DNA of 64,000 bases from Scylla paramamosain (lineage: Eukaryota; Arthropoda; Malacostraca; Decapoda; Portunidae). Below, piece by piece: positions 31,892-42,865 of this stretch. Where the stretch lies: positions 293,501-357,500 of the forward strand of contig NW_026973754.1 in assembly GCF_035594125.1 (NCBI RefSeq), written 5' to 3'. Position 1 is the first letter of the stretch, and each line of letters starts with the position of its first letter. The notes under the pieces were generated by a model. It had not been told where the DNA came from. It worked only from the letters and a program-made list of their open reading frames with translations, and did no database searches. The position numbers and the translations under genes are program-made.

Positions 31892-32447
31892 CAGGAGGTC
31901 CTTGAGTTAAGATGGAGTTCAGTTCCTATGCCATGTCATAAACTAGTTTTGAGTGTAGGTCTGAACCAGCCTAAGTAGTAAGTACCTACAGTAAGTCATG
32001 ACAGAACACCCTCGAAAACCGCAATAACTTCCAATAGAGTCTGTTAAATTACTACTGCCCTTCTTAATCTACCATCAGAATTATAAAATACTTGAAAAAA
32101 AAAAACTTACACTAGAGCCTTTTACACTAGCAGTCCGCCCCCGTGAAAAACCTAAATAACTTACACTAGAGCCTTTCAAACTACCACTGTGCCCTCTTGA
32201 AGAACCTAAATAACTAACACTAGAACCTTTCAAACTACCACTGTTCCCCTTTGAAAAAACCTAAATAACTTAATCAAGACTTTTTAAACATAACTACTGT
32301 ACCTGTAAAGAAAACACATGAAGGACATACAATAAATAAAAATAATGAAATAAATCAGTAAAAAAAAAAAAAGGGGGGGGAAGAACTGCCTGCATCGCAC
32401 CCCCAAAACGGCAGAAACTGAGATCACTGTAAACTGAGGACTCCCTG
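31892..32447. mobile_element. 556-bp MITE with TA duplication and internal tandem repeats
   Basis: Left end CAGGAGGTCCTTGAGTTAAG and right end, read on minus, CAGGGAGTCCTCAGTTTACA are imperfect inverted repeats; TA flanks at 31,890-31,891 and 32,448-32,449. The centre (about 31,990-32,300) carries the same degenerate CCTAAATAACTTACACTAGA repeat as 17,395-17,870. No transposase. Tc1/mariner or pogo type by TA duplication. Confidence 0.65.
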
Positions 32448-32479
32448 TACAGTGATGACCAGCAAGACAGTGAACTGAC

Positions 32480-32576
32480 CTGAGCCGGCCGAGGCCTTCC
32501 CTTGGGTTGGAGTGAGGCACCGAATTTGCTCATCAGTGATGTCCTGGATGGCACACTGAGCACCCCCCACCAACAC
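32480..32576 (-). CDS. PKHD1L1: PKHD1L1-like exon c: second half of an IPT
   Basis: Acceptor TGCTGCAG, donor GTCAGT. Reads VLVGGAQCAIQDITDEQIRC, then LTPTQGKASAGS: the VlVGG..C.I...t...I.C.TP strands that complete the IPT begun in exon b. Both joins in phase. Confidence 0.9.
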
Positions 32577-32729
32577 CTGCAGCATAAACCTCATTACTCA
32601 CAGCACTCTCTCCTTGTATGAGTCAAAGCCAAGAACATCACACCTCATCACTCATGGCACTCCCACAGGGGCATTGCAATACAGAAACACAGGGTAGTGA
32701 AGGAGTAGCCAGCACCACTGTTGCTGTAC

Positions 32730-32827
32730 CTTGGTCTGCTCCTTGTATGGGTCAAAGCCAGCACCATCAATAGTGAACAGCGTGCCGCCCTGAGAGGACC
32801 CCCTGAGAGGACTCACATTGCGCATAC
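32730..32827 (-). CDS. PKHD1L1: PKHD1L1-like exon b: first half of an IPT
   Basis: Acceptor CATGCAG, donor GTACAG. Reads MRNVSPLRGSSQGGTLFTID, then GAGFDPYKEQTK, the vsPl.GS.qGGT..tI.G.GFd start of an IPT. Together with exon c it makes the domain that directly precedes PA14, as in vertebrate fibrocystin-L. Confidence 0.9.
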
Positions 32828-32992
32828 CTGCATGGAGACACACCACGTCACTCCGCTAGCCACTCCACACTGCACTACTACATACACACTTCTTTTGCTG
32901 TTTGCCTAGAATGAGGGGTTGGTGTCATGGACAAGTCTCCTTCAGTTGTTGTTTTTTTTTGTCCCTTGCATCTACATAAACACTCATGCTGA

Positions 32993-32994
<2 letters not shown>

Positions 32995-33034
<40 letters not shown>
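32995..33034. repeat. (GT)n at the 3' end of B3
   Basis: GT array continuous with the tail of family B copy B3. Confidence 0.92.
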
Positions 33035-33037
<3 letters not shown>

Positions 33038-34540
33038 CGTGTCTACCTAGTTGTATTGTCCAGGGCACGAACGAAAGCTCATTTTGCCTTGTCTCAATAA
33101 CCATATTTATCCAGTTTCTCTTTAAACATGTGTACATTGTTTACCACAACCACCTCTTCCTTCAAATCATTCCAGATTTCAATAGTTCAATATGAGAAGC
33201 AGTATTCTTTGATGTTGCTTAAGATTCACTCTTCTTTATTTTCTTCCCATGCTGCCTCATCTGTCTCTCTCCTTCCTCCATCTGTGGTACCAAGTCATTT
33301 CTGTCTATTCTTTCTATATTGTTTACTATTACTAATTTGTACATTGTAATCAGGTCTCCTCTTTCTCTTCTCTCTTGTAGTGTTGGTAATCCCATCTCTT
33401 CAAGTCTTTCTTCATAGCTTAAGTCTTTCAATTATAGTACTAAATTTGTTGCTATCCTCTGTGTTCTTTCCAGTTTCTGTATATCTTTTTTTTTTTTCTA
33501 TGCGCAGCCTAAACTACATGTTCTAATTTAGGTTGTATCATGCTTGTTATAATTTTCTTCATAATTTCTTTATCTAAATAGTTAAACACCACCCTAATGT
33601 CTTAACAAGCTGTATATAGAGCCAAATATTCTGTTTATGTGGCTTTCAGGTGATAGTGTGTCCTGAATCATTACTCCCAAATCTTTTCTTCATTACTTTT
33701 TATTATTTTTCATCCCATTTTGTAATTCCATGAAGGTCTCTTTTTACTTTTTCTTATTTCCAACACATGGAATTTAGAATTTAATACTAGAAAGCATTAA
33801 ATTCTAGTTTCCATCTTTGGCTTCATGCATGTATCTTGTCAATATCCTTTTGTAACTCCTTGCAGTCATTTTCATCCTTTATTATTTTCATTATTTTTCC
33901 ATCATCAACAAAAAGGTTTATATAACTATTTAGATCCTCTGTCATATCATTTACATATATTTGAAACATAATAGGTGCCAACACAGATCCTTGCGGTACC
34001 CCACTTGTCACTTTGCGCTAACTTGAATTATTGTCTCTGATCACTGTTGTCACTTCCCTCCCTTGTAAATAATCCTTCATCCATCTTAATGTTGCTCCCT
34101 TTAGCCCTCCTCCATTCTCTGATTTCCACATAAGACTTTTGTGGGGAACTTTATCAAATGCTTTTTAGAGATCCAGGTGTACCGTACAAACCCATCAGTC
34201 CCTCTCTTGCACTCCATCTATTACTTTTGTATAGAAGCTCAGTAGATTTGTGACACAGGATCTTCCTTTTCTGAATCCAAATTGCTTTTCTGTAATTATC
34301 TTTTCATCTTCTAAATACTGCACCCATCTGTCTTTAATTACTATTTGAAAAAGCTTGCTTACAATACTTGTTAAAGACACTGGTTTGTATTTAAATGGTT
34401 CCATTTTATTTCCCCCTTTGTATACTGGCACTATGTTAGCTTTTTTCCATTCCCTTGCTACATTTCCTTCTCTCAACAAGCTGTTAATTATATCCCATAT
34501 GGGGTCTTCCATTTGTTCTCTGCATTCTTTTAATATCCAT
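33035..34540 (-). mobile_element. family B copy B3, part 1 (3' end and RT C-terminus)
   Basis: Begins with one CTACCTAGTTGTA tail unit. Frames: 33,219-33,431 (SYEERLEEMGLPTLQERRER), 33,823-34,011 ([20 protein letters not shown], then NLFVDDGKIM where FADD is FVDD) and 34,195-34,512 (ANIVPVYKGGNKMEP, QFGFRKGRSCVTNLLSFY). Many frameshifts. Broken at 34,541 by copy A5; continues at about 37,690. Confidence 0.87.
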
Positions 34541-37500
34541 CCTTTTTTTTTTTATGTAGGAGGGGCACTGGCAAAGGGCAACAAAAATCCAATAAAAAAA
34601 AAAAACACTGAAATGCCAGTCCCATAAAAGGGTCAAAGCAGTAGTAAAAAAATGATGGATAAGTGTCTTGAAACCTCCCTCTTGAAGGAATTCAAGTTAT
34701 AGGAAGGTGGAAATACAGAAGCAGGCAGGAAGTTCCAGAGTTTACCAGAGAAAGGGATGAATGATTGAGAATACTGGTTAACTCTTGTGTTAGAGAGGTG
34801 GACAGAATAGGGGTGAGAGAAAGAAGAAAGTCTTGTGCAGCGAGGCTGCAGGAGGAGGGGAGGCATGCAGTTAGCAAGATCAGAAGAGCAGTTAGCATGA
34901 AAATAGCGATAGAAAATAACAAGAGATGCAACATTGCAGTGGTGAGAGGCTGAAGACAGTCAATTAGAGGACAGGAGTTGATGAGACAAAAAAGCTTTTG
35001 ATTCCACCCTGTCTAGAAGAGCAGTATGAGTGGAACTCACCCAGACATGTGAAGCATACTCCATACATGGACGGATAAGGCCCTTCTACAGAGTTACCAG
35101 CTTGGGGGGTGAGAAAAACTGGCGGAGACGTGTCAGAATGCCTAACTTCATAGAAGCTGTTTTAGCTAGAGATTTGATGTCAAGTTTCCAGTTCAGATTA
35201 TAAGTAAAGGACAGACCGAGGATGTTCAGTGTAGAAGAGGGGGACAGTTGAGTGGCATTGAAGAAGAGGGGATAGTTGTCTGGAAGGTTGTGTCGAGTTG
35301 ATAAATAGAGGAATTGAGTTCTTGAGGCATTGAACAATACCAAGTTTGCTCTGCCCCAAACAGAAATTTTAGAAAGATCAGAAGACAAGCATTCTGTGGC
35401 TCCCCTGCGTAAAATGTTTACCTCCTGTAGGGCTGGATGTCTATGAAAAGACGTGGAAAAGTGCAGGGTGGTATCATCAGCGTAGGAGTGGATAGGACAA
35501 GAAGTTTGGTTTAGAAGATCATTAATGAATAATAAGAGAGTGGGTGACAGGACAGAACTCTGAGGAACAGCACTTTTAATAGATTTAGGAGAAGAACAGT
35601 GACCGTCTACCACAGCAGCAATAGAACAGTCAGAAAGGAAACTTGAGATGAAGTTACAGAGAGAAGGAGAGAAGCCGTAGGAGGGTAGTTTGGAAGGTTG
35701 TGAAGTGGGAGATGTTTAAGAATCTTCCTGTTGAGGATAGATTAAAAAACTTTAGATAGGCAGGAAATTAAAGCAATAGGACGGTAGTTTGAGGGATTGG
35801 AACGGTCACCTTTTTTAGGAACAGGCTGAATGTAGGCAAATTTCCAGCAAGAAGGAAAGGTAGATGTTGACAGAGAGAGCTGAAAGAGTTTGACTAGGCA
35901 AGGTGCAAGCACGGAGGCACAGTTTCGGAGAACAAAAGGAGGGATCCCATCAGGTCCATAAGCCTTCCGAGGGTTTAGGCCAGCAAGGGCATGGAAAACA
36001 TCATTGCGAAGAATTTTAATAGGTAGCATGAAGAAATCAGAGGATGGAAGAGAGGAAGGAACAAGTCCTGAATCGTCCAAGGTAGAGTTTTTAGCAAAGG
36101 TCTGAGCGAGGAGTTCAGCTTTAGAAACAGATGTGATAGCAGTGGTGCCATCTGGTTGAAATAAAGGAGGGAAGGAAGAAGAAGCAAAGTTATTGGAGAT
36201 ATTTTTTGGCTAGATGCCAGAAGTCACGAGGGGAGTTAGATCTTGAAAGGTTTTGACACTTTCTGTTAATGAAGGAATTTTTGGCTAGTTGGAGAAGAGA
36301 CTTGGCATGGTTCCAGGCAGAAATATAAAGTGCATGAGATTCTGGTGATGGAAGGCTTAAGTACCTTTTGTGGGCCACCTCTCTATCATGTATAACACGA
36401 GAACAATGTGTTAAACTAAGGTTTGGAAGGTTTAGGTCGAGAAAAAGAGTGAGGAATGTACGCCTCCATGCCAGACTCTATCACCTCCGTTATGCGCTCA
36501 GCACACAAAGATAGGTCTCTGATACGGAAGCAGTAGTCATTCCAAGGAAAATCAGCAAAATACCTCCTCAGGTCCCCCCAACTAGCAGAGGCAAAACGCC
36601 AGAGGCACCTTCGCTTAGGGGGATCCTGAGGAGGGATTGGAGCAATAGGACAAGATACAGATATGAGATTGTGATCGGAGGAGCCCAACGGAGAAGAAAG
36701 GGTGACAGTATAAGCAGAAGGATTAGAGGTCAGGAAAAGGTCAAGAATGTTGGGCGTATCTCCAAGACGGTCAGGAGTACGAGTAGGGTGCTACACCAAT
36801 TGCTCTAGGTCGTGGAGGATACTAAACCGTAGGCTAGTTCACCAAGATGGTCAGTGAAGGGAGAGGAAAGCCAAAGCTGGTGGTGAGCACTGAAGTCTCC
36901 GAGAATGGAGATCTCTGCAAAAGGGAAGAGGGTCAGAATGTGCTCCACTTTGGAAGTTAAGTAGTCAAAGAATTTCTTATAGAGTAGTTTGGTGAAAGGT
37001 ATACAGCACAGACAAATTTAGTTTGAGAGTGACTCTGTAGTCGTAGCCAGATGGTGGAAAACTCGGAAGATTCAAGAGTGTGGGCATGAGAGCAGGTTAA
37101 GTCATTGCGCACATAAACGCAACATCCAGCTTTGGATCGAAAATGAGGATAGAGAAAGTAGGAGGGAACAGAAAAGGGGCTACTGTCAGTTGCCTCAGAC
37201 ACCTGAGTTTCAGTGAGGAAAAGAAGATAAGGTTTAGAAGAGGAGAGGTGGTGTTCTACAGATTGAAAATTAGATCTTAGACTGCGAATGTTGCAGAAGT
37301 TAAAGAAGAAAAAGTTGAGGGGGGGGGGTGTCAAGACACTTAGGGTTGTCGACAGAAAGGCAGTCCGACCTGAGGACATTTATGGTCCCCTCCCCAGATG
37401 GGGACTCTGAGGCTGGTGTAGGAGTCGCCATGATGATTTTGAAATTTTTGAGGGAAGGATGTGTGTGTTATTAGGTGCTTGTAGTTTTGTGTGGAGGAAG

Positions 37501-37646
37501 AGAGTTGTCTTTAGACGGCAGGCTGTGACTGCCCCCTTGTGTTGTGAGACACAAAGGGAGATGTTCAGTGAGGTCACAGCTGGGTTTAATGATAAGTTCA
37601 CAGCACCCCCTGAACAGTGCTTTAGACCTCACTGGGAGTAATTATC
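34541..37646 (-). mobile_element. family A copy A5, full-length ends, inside B3
   Basis: From poly(A) (T-run 34,541-34,552) to the family 5' end GATAATTACTCCCAGTGAGG, which is shared with copy A7. Order of pieces: 5' UTR and EN start (37,379-36,957, FFNFCNIRSLRSNFQSVEHH), EN C-terminal part (36,688-36,416), linker (36,378-36,190), RT (36,080-35,742; 35,613-35,086) and end (34,934-34,633). A deletion of about 170 bp near 35,690 removes the KAFDRVW block. About 3.1 kb. Confidence 0.88.
36957..37379 (-). pseudogene. family A endonuclease N-terminus (A5)
   Basis: Reads FCNIRSLRSNFQSVEHHLSS, then LLFLTETQVSEATDSSPFSV (catalytic Glu in TETQ), SYFLYPHFRSKAGCCVYVRN and VCAVYLSPN. Typical APE-endonuclease N-terminal half. 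The frame is lost after SIRNSLTT. Confidence 0.8.
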
Positions 37647-37690
37647 ATTACTTGATTGTTACTTGATTGTTACTTGATTGTTACTTGATC
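37647..37690. repeat. four 11-bp TTACTTGATTG repeats at the A5 5' junction
   Basis: Three full units and a fourth that runs into the B3 sequence TTACTTGATCTGG. The intact B2 copy has a single TTACTTCGTCTGG here. Confidence 0.85.
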
Positions 37691-38526
37691 TGGTCACATA
37701 GCTCTTCTAAAATCCAGCTCTTCCAGCAGTTTCTTGATTTCTTGCCCCTTTACTTGTATCTCCTGTATTCCCTCATTCTGTGATACTATTTTCAATATCA
37801 TAAAATCAGTTTCCTTTCTAAATGCAGACTGAAAACTCTCATTCATTAGGTCACTCATCTCAGTAGTTTCATAAATTCTTCCTTCTCTTCTTAATTTGTT
37901 TATGTCATCCCTGTTTCATTTTCCCATTTATGTAACTGTAAAAGAGTTTGGGCTCTTCCTTGCATTTTCTTATTATCTCACTTTCAAAATTTCTTTCTTC
38001 TTTTCTTCTTATTATACCATATTCATTCCTTGCCTTTCTGCATTCTCCCCTAGTATTTGTGTTCAGTTTTCTCATAATTTTCCTCCATGCCCTGTCCTTT
38101 TTCTTTTTTGCTTCTACTCACCTGCCATTATACCATTCATGCTTCCAAATTTTCACTTTATAACTTGGCACAAACTGTTGCACCCCATCTCTATACTTGC
38201 TCAAATGTATCTCATATTTTTCTTGCACTACTTCACCTTTAAATAGCTCTTTCCAGTTCTTTTTTCCATAAATTTTATTAGGTTCTGCAAAGTTTGCCTT
38301 AGCATAGTTCTGTCTCCCATTCTAAATTGTTAATTCCTGTGCAGCACTTTTTCCTACTATGGTACTATTTCTATTGTCACATGATCATTTCTTTCCAGTG
38401 GACTCAATGAATACTTGGTCTACTTTCTGGGATTTTTGTAGAAACTAAGTACAGCTGTGATGGTTCTTCTCTGTATCTTGTAGGTTCATTCACCCACTGT
38501 CTGATTGTATTGACCATCATGGTATG
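37690..38526 (-). mobile_element. family B copy B3, part 2 (RT N-terminus, EN end)
   Basis: Collinear with B2 20,250-21,140: begins at the codons after GWILKEC..., passes the linker, and reaches the EN region around the MVNTIRQWVNEP-like text near 38,500. No long frame left. Broken at 38,527 by copy A6. Confidence 0.82.
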
Positions 38527-39470
38527 CATGGTATGTTGATGATACCACCCTGCACTTTTCTACGTCTTTTTGTAGACATCCAACCCTTCAGAAAGTAAAC
38601 AGTTCACACAGGGATGCCACAGAACACCTGACTTCTGATGTCTCTAGAATTTTTGATTGGGGCAGAGCAAACTTGGTATTGTTCAATACCTCAAAAACTC
38701 AATTCCTCCATCTATCAACTCAACACAACATTCCAGACAACTATCCCCTCTTCTTCATTGACACTCAACTGTTCCCCTCTTCTACACTGAACATCCTCGG
38801 TCTGTCCTTTACTTATAATCTAAACTGGAAACTTCACATATCATCTCTAGCTAAATCATCTTTTATGAAGTTAAGTGTTCTGAGACATCTCCGCCAGTTT
38901 TTCTCACCCGCCCCAGCTGCTAACTCTGTGGAAGGGCCTTATCTGTCTGTGTATGGAGTATATTTCACATGTCTGGGAGGGTTCCACTCATACCACTCTT
39001 CTAGACAGGGTAGAATCAAAAGCTCTTCATCTCATCAACTCTCCTGTAACTAACTGTCTTCATTCTCTTTCTCATTGCTGTAATGTTGCATCTCTTGTTA
39101 TCTTCTATCACTATTTTCATGCTAACTGCTCTTCTGATCTTGCTAACTGCATGTCTCCCTCCTACCATGGCCTCGCTGCACAAGACTCTCTTCTTTCTCT
39201 CACCCCTTTGTCCACCTCTCTACTGCAAGAGTTAACCAGTATTCTCAGTCAGTCATTCATCCCTTTCTCTGATAAACTCTGGAACTGCCTGCCTGCTTCT
39301 GTATTTCCACCTTCCTATGACTTGAACTCCTTCAAGAGGAAGGTTTCAAGACACCTATCCTTCAATTCTTGACTACCACTTCTGACCATATTTGGGGACT
39401 GGCATCTCAGTGGGCTTTTCTTTTACTGGATTTTTGTTGCCCTTGGCTGGTGTCCCTCCTACATAAAAAA
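38527..39470 (+). mobile_element. family A copy A6, 5'-truncated, inside B3
   Basis: Starts at the YADD box (GTTGATGATACCACCCTGCA) and runs to the 3' end CCTACATAAAAAAATAAATA. Frames 38,673-39,053 and 38,953-39,372 carry [20 protein letters not shown] and FKRKVSRHLSFNS; one frameshift near CSPAPAANSVE. Antisense to B3. Confidence 0.87.
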
Positions 39471-39489
39471 ATAAATAAATAAGTAAATA

Positions 39490-41220
39490 TATAAAAAAAA
39501 TAAGTTCTTCACTCCATGACCTGACATTTTCTTTCACTTCCATCTCCTCCAGTTTAATTCCTTTAGTGTTGAAGCTGCCTACTAAGAGCACTTTGTTACT
39601 TTTTCTTATCATTTCCTCTGTGCTATTTCTTGTTTCTAGTTTTATAGTTTTATATCTATTGGTCTCCCATGCATTAGTTTTCGGTGGTATGTACATCACA
39701 GTAACTTTCCTTTTTTTTCACTTCATTTCATCCTAATCACAACACTCAAAGTTTCTGCCATTTCATCACCATATTCAACTTCATCAACAACAATATCCTC
39801 TTTTACCAATATCATTGCTCCTGCTCCTTCCTTTCCTTTTCTATCTCTCCTCCATGCACTATAACCTTCCTTTGCAAATCCCAACTCTATTTCCTGTTTT
39901 AGTTTGTTTTCCATTAAACATACCACATCTGATTTATTGTTCTTTAGGTATTCTTTAAGTTCCAATAGGCTCAACACCAAACCATCTATATTAGTATACA
40001 TAATCTTTAAACTTCTGCCTGGTGATCTTGTGTGGCATCTTTGTGGCACCTTTTCCTCACTTTCATGTCCAGAACTTTCAAAATGAATCTCCTCGCTTGT
40101 TCTTGTGTTCTCTCCTTGTTTTTTGACTGGGCCTCTACTCTCAACTCTTTCAGTTTACTTCTCTCTCCTTTGTTCATGTCTCATTTTTATCCACATTTCC
40201 TTAATTTCTTCTACTTTACCAATTTTCCTGTTCTTTGCAAGACATGTTTTGCTGCTGTTTGTGACATGAATCTTATTTTCATTGGTCTTGTTCCATTTTT
40301 GTTGTACTTTTTCAATCCTGTAAACCTCTTCAATTTGTTCAACTATCTCCTCTCCTTCCTCTGCCACTTCTGCTATAATCTCCTTAACCCTTTTTGCCTC
40401 TTTTTTTTTTCTCTGTAGCTATTTTCATGAGTAGGTTCTCCTTGGCCTCAAATACCATCACATTCATCTTTCTCTGTACCATGTCTCTCACAAGATTACT
40501 TTTTTCCTTTATTATCTTAATCACTTGCTTTTCCATGTCCTTATTGTGTTCCTGTTGCTGTTGCCTTATTATCTCTTCCATATCTGCCTTTTGTTGTTGT
40601 TCTCTCTCTTCTTTTCAACTTTTGACTTCTGCTGTCACTACCCTTTCACTTTCCCATCCTTAATCTCTCTCTCTCTCTCTCTCTTTTGTAAAGCTTTCTT
40701 TAACACCTTGTTCTCTTCCTTGAGTTTCTTGATTTCTTTATAGTACTTCTTGTTTAAGTCACTATTTTTGTCACCTCTTCTCTAAGTTCTTTGTTTTCCT
40801 TTCTTTTTCCATCTTCTTCTTCATCTCTATTATATCACTGGATATCTTTTTTACATTGTCACCACCCACCTCCCTCTCTCTTCCTTTCATGTCTTTATTA
40901 TCACTGCTAAGTTACGTATTTCTTTTTGTATTTTGACATTTTCTTCAATTTTCCACATTCGTTTATTTGTATGAGCTACACTGAGGTCTTCTTCCTTGAA
41001 ACCCTCAAAAATATTTGCCATGTCCACTGACATCTTCCTTCTTAATATTCCCTGGTAAGACAATGTTTACCTGTACACTACTCTCCCAATCACCTTTTCG
41101 GCCACTTCCCAATTTACACTTCACTTCCCCTGCACTCACACATCACACAATTCCCTATTATGGAGACAGGACTCAAGCTCAGCTCCCCTGTACAACCAAA
41201 ACCTAGGTAACTCCTTAGAG
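39490..41220 (-). mobile_element. family B copy B3, part 3 (EN, ORF1, 5' region)
   Basis: Continues B3 from the endonuclease (39,699-39,373 MMYIPPKTNAWETN; 40,049-39,723 IMYTNIDGLVLSLLELKEYL) into ORF1 (40,367-40,155; 40,581-40,384; start near 41,020 as MANIFEGFKEEDLSV) and a 5' region up to about 41,220. The DFN motif is degraded to GSFN. Together the three parts give an almost complete, heavily mutated B element. Confidence 0.82.
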
Positions 41221-41253
41221 CTGCTGTGGATGTGTCCAATTAGCTGGGCGGCA

Positions 41254-41256
<3 letters not shown>

Positions 41257-41308
<52 letters not shown>
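41257..41308. repeat. (GT)n microsatellite
   Basis: GT array between B3 and the mariner-like element. Confidence 0.95.
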
Positions 41309-41310
<2 letters not shown>

Positions 41311-41317
41311 AACAATA

Positions 41318-42137
41318 CAGGGTGTCCCATAAATTAAGGTACATACCTTGGGATATGATAGTTCAAGTAATCCTGGGTCAAAAATACTCTATACACACAC
41401 ACGCTGTTTGCTTTATTTTGTGAGAAATTAACATGTAAGTTGTGTGTTGTGGGAGCTGCTTGCCTGGGATCAGTTTCCTGATGATGGATAGGTCATGGAG
41501 GCCCACAGGAATGGCCAGCAAGATCCCCTCACCTAACACCAACGGATTTCTTTCCTTTGGGGACTCATGAAATCCTTGGTGTACAAGAACAAATCATGTT
41601 ACAGAGTGGAGCTGATTCACCCCACCGAGGAAGCAGCAGAGCAGATAAGGAATGAAAGGAGCGAAATGATGCACTTAGGCAGTCACTTGATTGACAAGGC
41701 TTACCATTTAAATGTCAAGATGATGACTGTCAAAGGGGATGACATTTGCAGTGAACTGCCATGTATGTTTTAAAAAGCAGCACTGAATAACCACTGTATT
41801 GCTGTGTTACCTGCACATTTTCTTCAGACACATACAAAAATTTAATGTCATTTGTTATTTCCTGTAAGGATTTGACTGCATATGTTGAACACAAAAAAAT
41901 ATCACTTAATGCTGTGCAGCACCATGCGAGTACGTAATGAGCCACGTAATGAGCCAAGGAGGGAGGAAAGAGACGGAGGCACACCCAGGCAAGCAGCTCC
42001 TGCAATTCACAACTTAGCTACACATTAATTTCTCACAAAATAAAGCAAAACACAGCATATGTGTATAGAGTATTTTCAATTTAGAATTACTTGAACTATC
42101 AAATCCCAAAGTGTACCTAAACTTGGAGGACACCATG
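41318..42137 (+). mobile_element. 820-bp mariner-like deletion derivative
   Basis: Left end CAGGGTGTCCCATAAATTAA and right end (minus) CATGGTGTCCTCCAAGTTTA start inverted repeats that stay similar for about 150 bp (both hold GATAGTTCAAGTAAT and TTTTGTGAGAAATTAA). TA flanks at 41,316-41,317 and 42,138-42,139. Between them is a remnant of a DDD/DDE transposase at 41,480-41,775, so this is an internally deleted copy, not just a MITE. Confidence 0.85.
41480..41776 (+). pseudogene. C-terminal fragment of a mariner/IS630-type transposase
   Basis: One frame reads WIGHGGPQEWPARSPHLTPT, then DFFP; after a one-base shift the frame starting near 41,558 gives GLMKSLVYKNKSCYRVEL. The intact form in this family is WIGR.GP.eWPaRSPDLTPLDFFLWGYlKs.VY. 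The Asp in SPDL, the third catalytic residue, is His here. Upstream catalytic region is missing. Confidence 0.75.
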
Positions 42138-42297
42138 TAAAAACTAAGAAAAACACAACAATCTACTACTAAAACACAGGGCATTATAAGCTTAATTCCT
42201 ATACAGTTATTTCCAATAGTCAGGATAAAGTCACTGATCACATAAGGTAAGACTAGATCCACATGCATACATGTGCAGGCATACTATATGTACACAC

Positions 42298-42515
42298 CAG
42301 CATATGTATGGAACTGGTACAATCTGTCCTGGGAGTCCACATACATTCCTGTCTTGGTCACTTCAGATGCCCCTCTTCCAGTAACGTAGACAGTGGCGTT
42401 CATGGGGCCAACCAGCTTAGCCTTGGAGCGACAAGTAACCTTCTCCCTTGTCAGTGTGTCATAGAGCTCCAGGTTCTCGTCCACTATATCACAGGGGATG
42501 CTTCCAACAAAGGCC
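42298..42515 (-). CDS. PKHD1L1: PKHD1L1-like exon a: IPT end, first exon recognised
   Basis: Acceptor CCATAACAG, donor GTGTGT. Reads AFVGSIPCDIVDENLELYDT, then LTREKVTCRSKAKLVGPMNA and TVYVTGRGASEVTKTG, then MYVDSQDRLYQFHTYA. The SIPCDi......tC.tka stretch is the end of the first IPT of fibrocystin-L, and the tail joins exon b in phase (AG MRNVSP). It enters in phase 2 from an exon not found; the signal peptide and start codon lie further right or outside. Confidence 0.85.
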
Positions 42516-42599
42516 CTGTTATGGGAGTTAAGGATGTGAGGTAAGGCTACAGCTTGAAATGTGCAGTCCCTAATATCTCAGTGCCTTTTCTTTATTAAC

Positions 42600-42865
42600 T
42601 GGCTCTAATGGTGTTTGGAGCTCCCCTGATTGAAATGATAGTTTAAAAGGCTTTAGTGGATGTTATCAGGGTTTTCAAGGGCATTTTCATGATTCAAGTA
42701 ATGGTTTAATAAGGTCAGTAATAGTTCAACAGACTTTAATGGATGTTACCAGGTTTTTCAAGGGTGTTTTCATGATCAAGTAATGGTTTGATAAGGCTAG
42801 TGACAGTTTAACAGGTTTTAGTGGATGCTGTCAGGGTTTGCAAGGATGTTTTTGTGATTCAAATG
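42600..42865. repeat. degenerate tandem repeat, reverse orientation of the 17.4 kb repeat
   Basis: Three to four units with TTTTCAAGGGTGTTTTCATG, AGTAATGGTTTAATAAGG and TTTAACAGGTTTTAGTGGAT. Reverse-complement it and the motifs CATGAAAA, CCTTGAAAA and CCTGTTAAA match the unit found at 17,395-17,870. Confidence 0.65.
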
